The position numbers were made by a program, and so were the translations under genes. The notes under the pieces are model-generated. The model was given only the letters and a program-made list of their open reading frames with translations, was not told the origin of the DNA and did not search any database. Positions 60,476 through 64,000 of a DNA stretch of 64,000 nucleotides are shown here, in pieces (positions within the stretch are counted from its first letter, which is position 1; every line of letters begins with the position of its first letter). This DNA comes from Flavobacteriales bacterium UBA4110 (lineage in GTDB: Bacteria; Bacteroidota; Bacteroidia; Flavobacteriales; Weeksellaceae): positions 138,791 through 202,790 of the forward strand of contig DFXK01000011.1 in NCBI GenBank assembly GCA_002383165.1, read 5' to 3'.

Positions 60476-62920
60476 ATGAATTACACAGCTCAAGAAATTG
60501 CAGAAATTACCAATTCCGAAATCATAGGAAAGGGCGAGATCAAAATCAAAAATATTGCTTTTGACAGCCGGACTATTTATTCTACAAAAAACACTGCATT
60601 TCTTGCTATCAATACCAAAAAGAATTCTGGTCAGAAATATATCGAGACTGTCATAGAAAAAGGAATTGACACCATTATCACAGAACACAAAATTGATAAT
60701 CCTTCTATCAATCAATTCATTACAGAAAATTCGGTTGAGTTTTTACAGACGCTTGCCAAATATCATTTTGAACATTCCAACATCAATTCGATTGGGATAA
60801 CAGGAAGTAATGGAAAAACGATTCTTAAAGAATGGCTTTATCAATGTCTTTCAAATGAATTTATTACGGTTAAAAGTCCAAAAAGTTTTAATTCTCAAAT
60901 CGGTTTACCTCTTTCATTATTACAAATCGATAAAAAGCACGAATTAGGAATCTTCGAAGTTGGAATTTCCAAGCCAGACGAAATGGATAAACAGGAAAAT
61001 GTTTTCCACCCAAAGATTGGATTATTGACGCATATTGGAACAGCTCATTCAGCAAATTTCAGTTCTGAAGAAGAATTAATTAAAGAAAAATTAAAGCTAT
61101 TCAAACATTCGGAAATTATATTTTTTAATTCTGATAACGAATTGACAAACAAATTAATCAATCAATCATATTCAAGTAAAAAATTAATATCTTATGGACT
61201 AAAGAATAACAATGATATCACGATTGTTTCTGATGTTAATGACCGAAATCAGGATATTAAAATCAAATACTTTGAGGAAGAATTCTCGCTTCCAATCAAT
61301 CAAAGAGACGAAGCAACCTTAACCAATGTTTTGGCTTTGATTGGGATTCTAAAGGAATTTAATCTTTCAAATCTTCAAATTAAAGAAAAAATTGATGCAC
61401 TCAAAGCGATTGAAATGCGTCTCGAAAGTATCGAAGGAATTAGAAATAATCTGATTATCAATGATTCTTACAATCTGGATTTGGATTCTTTGAAAATTGC
61501 TTTTCAGTTTATTGGCGAATATAACAAACCGAAAAAATCTTTGATTCTAACGGATATTTTGGATTCAAACGAGAATTCGGAAGAATTATATTCTGAGGTT
61601 TCTGAGTTGGTTAATGAACAAAAATTTGATAAAGTTTTCTTGATTGGAGAAGAAATTAGTTCATTTTTTAAACTATTTAACGCTGAAACTTTTACTTTTA
61701 ATAATACGAATCAATTTATTGAAAGTAAGGTTATTAATGATTTAGAAAATCAAGTTATTCTTTTGAAAGGTGCAAGAAAATTCGAAATTGAAAAAATCAA
61801 AGAAATTCTTGAACTCAGAAAACACGATACAGTTCTTGAAATCAATCTCAACGCCATTCTTCATAACATTAATTTCCATAAATCTTTGCTAAAACCTGAA
61901 ACTAAAATGATGGCAATGGTAAAAGCAAATGCTTATGGATTAGGAAGTTATGAGATTTCAGAATTTCTTCAGCTTCATCATATTGATTATCTTGGTGTTG
62001 CATTTGCAGACGAAGGTGTTGAACTAAGAAAGAAAGGAATCACAACGCCAATTATTGTGATGAATCCTGAACAGCACAGCTACGATAGCGTTATCGAATA
62101 TAATCTGGAACCGGAAATCTATAGTCTCAGGGTTTTAGAATTATTCAATGAACAATTGATAAAATCTGGAAATCAGCAGAAATATCCGATTCATATCAAG
62201 CTGGAAACAGGAATGCATCGCCTTGGTTTTAAGGATTTTGAATTAGATGAATTAACTGAAAAATTAAACTCAATGAATGTAAAAGTTCAGAGTATTTTCA
62301 GTCACTTATCTTCATCTGATATACCTGAAGAAAAAGAATTCACTTTGAATCAATTAAAAACTTTTGAGAAAAATTCAACTTATTTAATTGACAAATTGGG
62401 GTATCAACCAATAAGACACATTCTTAATTCTTCCGGAATTACCAATTTCACTGATTATCAATATAATATGGTAAGAATTGGAATTGGAATGATTGGAGAA
62501 ACTTCGAATCCTGAAATTAGAAAACAACTTCAGCATTCGGTTAGTTTTAAAACCGTAATTTCTCAAATTTCGGAAGTCAAAACGGGAGAATCTGTTGGTT
62601 ATAGCAGGAGATTCAAAGCTCAACACGATACAAAAATTGCAACAATTCCTGTTGGTTATGCAGATGGAATTCCACGACTGATTGGAAACAAAGTCGGAAA
62701 TGTAGGCATTAATAATAAACTCTGCCCAATTGTCGGAAGCATTTGCATGGATATGATGATGATTGATGTGGATAATGTTGTTGCAAAGGAAGGTGATTCT
62801 GTAACCATTTTTAATTCAAATCCCTCGCTTGAAGAATTTTCAAAATATTGTAGTACAATTACTTACGAAGTATTAACGTCGATTTCTCCAAGAGTCAAAA
62901 GAATCTATATAAAAAATTAG
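60476..62920 (+). CDS. murF-alr: Bifunctional UDP-MurNAc-tripeptide:D-Ala-D-Ala ligase / alanine racemase
   Basis: An 814-residue fusion. Residues ~1-450 are MurF: ATP site GITGSNGKTILKEW, then SFNSQIGLPLSLLQ and IFEVGISKPDEMDKQENVFHP. Residues ~455-814 are alanine racemase: PLP lysine in AMVKANAYGLG, then ETGMHRLGF, SVGYSRRF with catalytic Tyr and GSICMDMMMIDVD. The two steps making and adding D-Ala-D-Ala are thus on one chain, as in other Bacteroidota. The D-Ala-D-Ala ligase Ddl itself is not in the window. Confidence 0.95.
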   Translation: MNYTAQEIAEITNSEIIGKGEIKIKNIAFDSRTIYSTKNTAFLAINTKKNSGQKYIETVIEKGIDTIITEHKIDNPSINQFITENSVEFLQTLAKYHFEHSNINSIGITGSNGKTILKEWLYQCLSNEFITVKSPKSFNSQIGLPLSLLQIDKKHELGIFEVGISKPDEMDKQENVFHPKIGLLTHIGTAHSANFSSEEELIKEKLKLFKHSEIIFFNSDNELTNKLINQSYSSKKLISYGLKNNNDITIVSDVNDRNQDIKIKYFEEEFSLPINQRDEATLTNVLALIGILKEFNLSNLQIKEKIDALKAIEMRLESIEGIRNNLIINDSYNLDLDSLKIAFQFIGEYNKPKKSLILTDILDSNENSEELYSEVSELVNEQKFDKVFLIGEEISSFFKLFNAETFTFNNTNQFIESKVINDLENQVILLKGARKFEIEKIKEILELRKHDTVLEINLNAILHNINFHKSLLKPETKMMAMVKANAYGLGSYEISEFLQLHHIDYLGVAFADEGVELRKKGITTPIIVMNPEQHSYDSVIEYNLEPEIYSLRVLELFNEQLIKSGNQQKYPIHIKLETGMHRLGFKDFELDELTEKLNSMNVKVQSIFSHLSSSDIPEEKEFTLNQLKTFEKNSTYLIDKLGYQPIRHILNSSGITNFTDYQYNMVRIGIGMIGETSNPEIRKQLQHSVSFKTVISQISEVKTGESVGYSRRFKAQHDTKIATIPVGYADGIPRLIGNKVGNVGINNKLCPIVGSICMDMMMIDVDNVVAKEGDSVTIFNSNPSLEEFSKYCSTITYEVLTSISPRVKRIYIKN

Positions 62921-62923
62921 CAA

Positions 62924-64000
62924 ATGATTAAGAAACTCTTTTATCTGGTTACTTTTCTAACTTATCTGATGAGTTATTCTCAGGTAAAAGAAAATCTTGT
63001 TATTCCCAAAAATCCAAAAATAGGGTTATCACTTTCTGGAGGTGGTGCAAAGGGATTTACGCACGTTGGTGTACTGAAAGTTTTGGATTCCTTGGGAGTT
63101 AAAGTAGATTATATTTCTGGAACGAGTATGGGAGCCATTGTTGGTGGCTTATATGCTGCAGGATACACTGGAAAAGATATTGAAAAAGTTGTAATGGATA
63201 CGGATTTTTATTCGCTTATCACGGACCCGAAACCTCGTCAGGAAACTTCTTTCTTTAGTAAAAGTGTGGACAAATATCTTCTCACTGTTCCACTAAGAAA
63301 TGGTAAAGTATCTTTGCCCTCATCAATCAGCACAGGTCAAAGAAACGTTTATCTTTTGAAAGAATTATTGAAAAATGTCTCCAATATTGATGATTTTTCC
63401 AAGTTGCCGATACCTTTTATGTGTGTAGCCACTAATATTGAAAGCGGACGCATGCAGATTTTTGAGAAAGGCGATCTGGTTTCGTCTATTCTTGCGAGCT
63501 CTGCGTTTCCATCCCTTTTGGAGCCTGTGAAAATTGGTGACAGCATCTATGTAGATGGTGCTATGAGCGTAAATTTCCCTTCTAAACCCTTAAAAGATAA
63601 AGGAATTGATATTGTTATTGGGGTAGATCTCAACCAGCCTTTAGCTAAAAGGGAAAATCTAAATAGTGTTATTTCACTCATGAATCAAGTCATTGATTTT
63701 GGAATCAAAAAAGAAACAATAAATCAATATAAATACACCGATATCAATATAAAACCCGATCTGTCAGGCATTACCGCTACCAGTTACGATAACAAAAGGC
63801 AAATTTTAGACAGTGGCTATGTGGAAGCTGTAAAGTACGTCGATATTCTAAAAGAATTGCCACAGCGTAATTTTGAGCGTATTAGATCATCTATTAATCC
63901 TGTTTATTCTAGTGTATACAAAATAGATAGTCTGGCTGTAGAAAACGCAAAGATCTATAAATCCAACTACATTCGGGGTAAAATGGGATTGACTCTTCCT
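62924..64000 (+). CDS. Patatin-like phospholipase, outer membrane type (cut by window end)
   Basis: At least 359 residues, open at the window edge. It has a signal peptide (MIKKLFYLVTFLTYLMSYSQ) followed by the patatin domain: oxyanion motif LSGGGAKGFTHVGVLKVL, nucleophile in GTSMGAIVGG, and the dyad Asp in YVDGAMSVNFP. After ~300 the sequence (NFERIRSSINPVYSSVYKIDSL) looks like the start of a POTRA domain, so it may be the PlpD-like type with an outer-membrane barrel; that barrel is not in the window. It begins 3 bp after murF-alr. Confidence 0.88.
   Translation, partial: MIKKLFYLVTFLTYLMSYSQVKENLVIPKNPKIGLSLSGGGAKGFTHVGVLKVLDSLGVKVDYISGTSMGAIVGGLYAAGYTGKDIEKVVMDTDFYSLITDPKPRQETSFFSKSVDKYLLTVPLRNGKVSLPSSISTGQRNVYLLKELLKNVSNIDDFSKLPIPFMCVATNIESGRMQIFEKGDLVSSILASSAFPSLLEPVKIGDSIYVDGAMSVNFPSKPLKDKGIDIVIGVDLNQPLAKRENLNSVISLMNQVIDFGIKKETINQYKYTDINIKPDLSGITATSYDNKRQILDSGYVEAVKYVDILKELPQRNFERIRSSINPVYSSVYKIDSLAVENAKIYKSNYIRGKMGLTLP

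Overview
This 64 kb window is AT-rich chromosomal DNA from a member of the Bacteroidota, most likely class Flavobacteriia and a Chryseobacterium/Epilithonimonas-like organism. Four things point there. Promoters read TTG-N20/21-TAnnTTTG, the Bacteroidota primary-sigma consensus. A protein ends in a type IX secretion sorting signal. MurF is fused to alanine racemase and SpmA is fused to SpmB. Shine-Dalgarno sites are largely absent. No rRNA, tRNA, CRISPR array, prophage or classical insertion sequence was found, and the gene content is mostly housekeeping.

Layout. 1-3.8 kb: the 5' part of a mannose-1-phosphate guanylyltransferase, an SprT-like metalloprotein, and a TPR lipoprotein histidine kinase overlapping its response regulator. 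3.9-7.7 kb: ElaA, EngB, an alpha/beta hydrolase, an unknown small protein and an SpmAB fusion. 7.9-10.7 kb: metNIQ transporter behind an attenuator-like leader. 10.8-16.6 kb (mostly minus): a DUF6973 protein, accD, fba, nadK, a CBS protein, an RNA methyltransferase and a bestrophin. 16.7-21.4 kb: HerA-like ATPase, DEDDh exonuclease, lysA behind a second attenuator-like leader, and a TonB-C-like secreted protein. 21.6-28.4 kb: a Crp/Fnr regulator, surE, a C-terminal processing protease, two small secreted proteins framed by duplicated hairpins, and htpG. 28.8-34.6 kb: methylmalonyl-CoA mutase, a cytochrome c lipoprotein, meaB, a DUF4251 lipoprotein, a glycosyltransferase and a small membrane protein. 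34.8-40 kb: clpC, an outer-membrane barrel protein, mnmA and a small secreted protein. 40-43.5 kb: a LytS/LytTR operon containing four 2TM domains. 43.6-49.3 kb: a radical SAM protein, an MtfA-like peptidase, menD, a GIY-YIG nuclease gene enclosed by perfect inverted repeats, and pabC/pabB-like genes. 49.4-56.3 kb: membrane proteins, a DUF3820 protein, uvrB, guaC and a DUF6843 protein. 56.3-64 kb: a nucleosidase, fabG, rsmI, a Glu-rich protein, thymidine kinase, murF-alr and a patatin-like phospholipase cut by the window end.

The most interesting signals are non-coding or architectural. First, lysA and metN each carry a promoter, a tiny ORF, competing hairpins and a terminator just before the start codon: lysine-rich codons for lysA and a Cys-Cys pair for metN. 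This looks like translational attenuation. Second, a 397 bp GIY-YIG unit is bounded by perfect 28 bp inverted repeats. Third, a 2TM-domain family sits inside one two-component operon, with direct repeats in front of its promoter. Fourth, there is a candidate 65-nt small RNA. Fifth, several dispersed intergenic repeat families are present.
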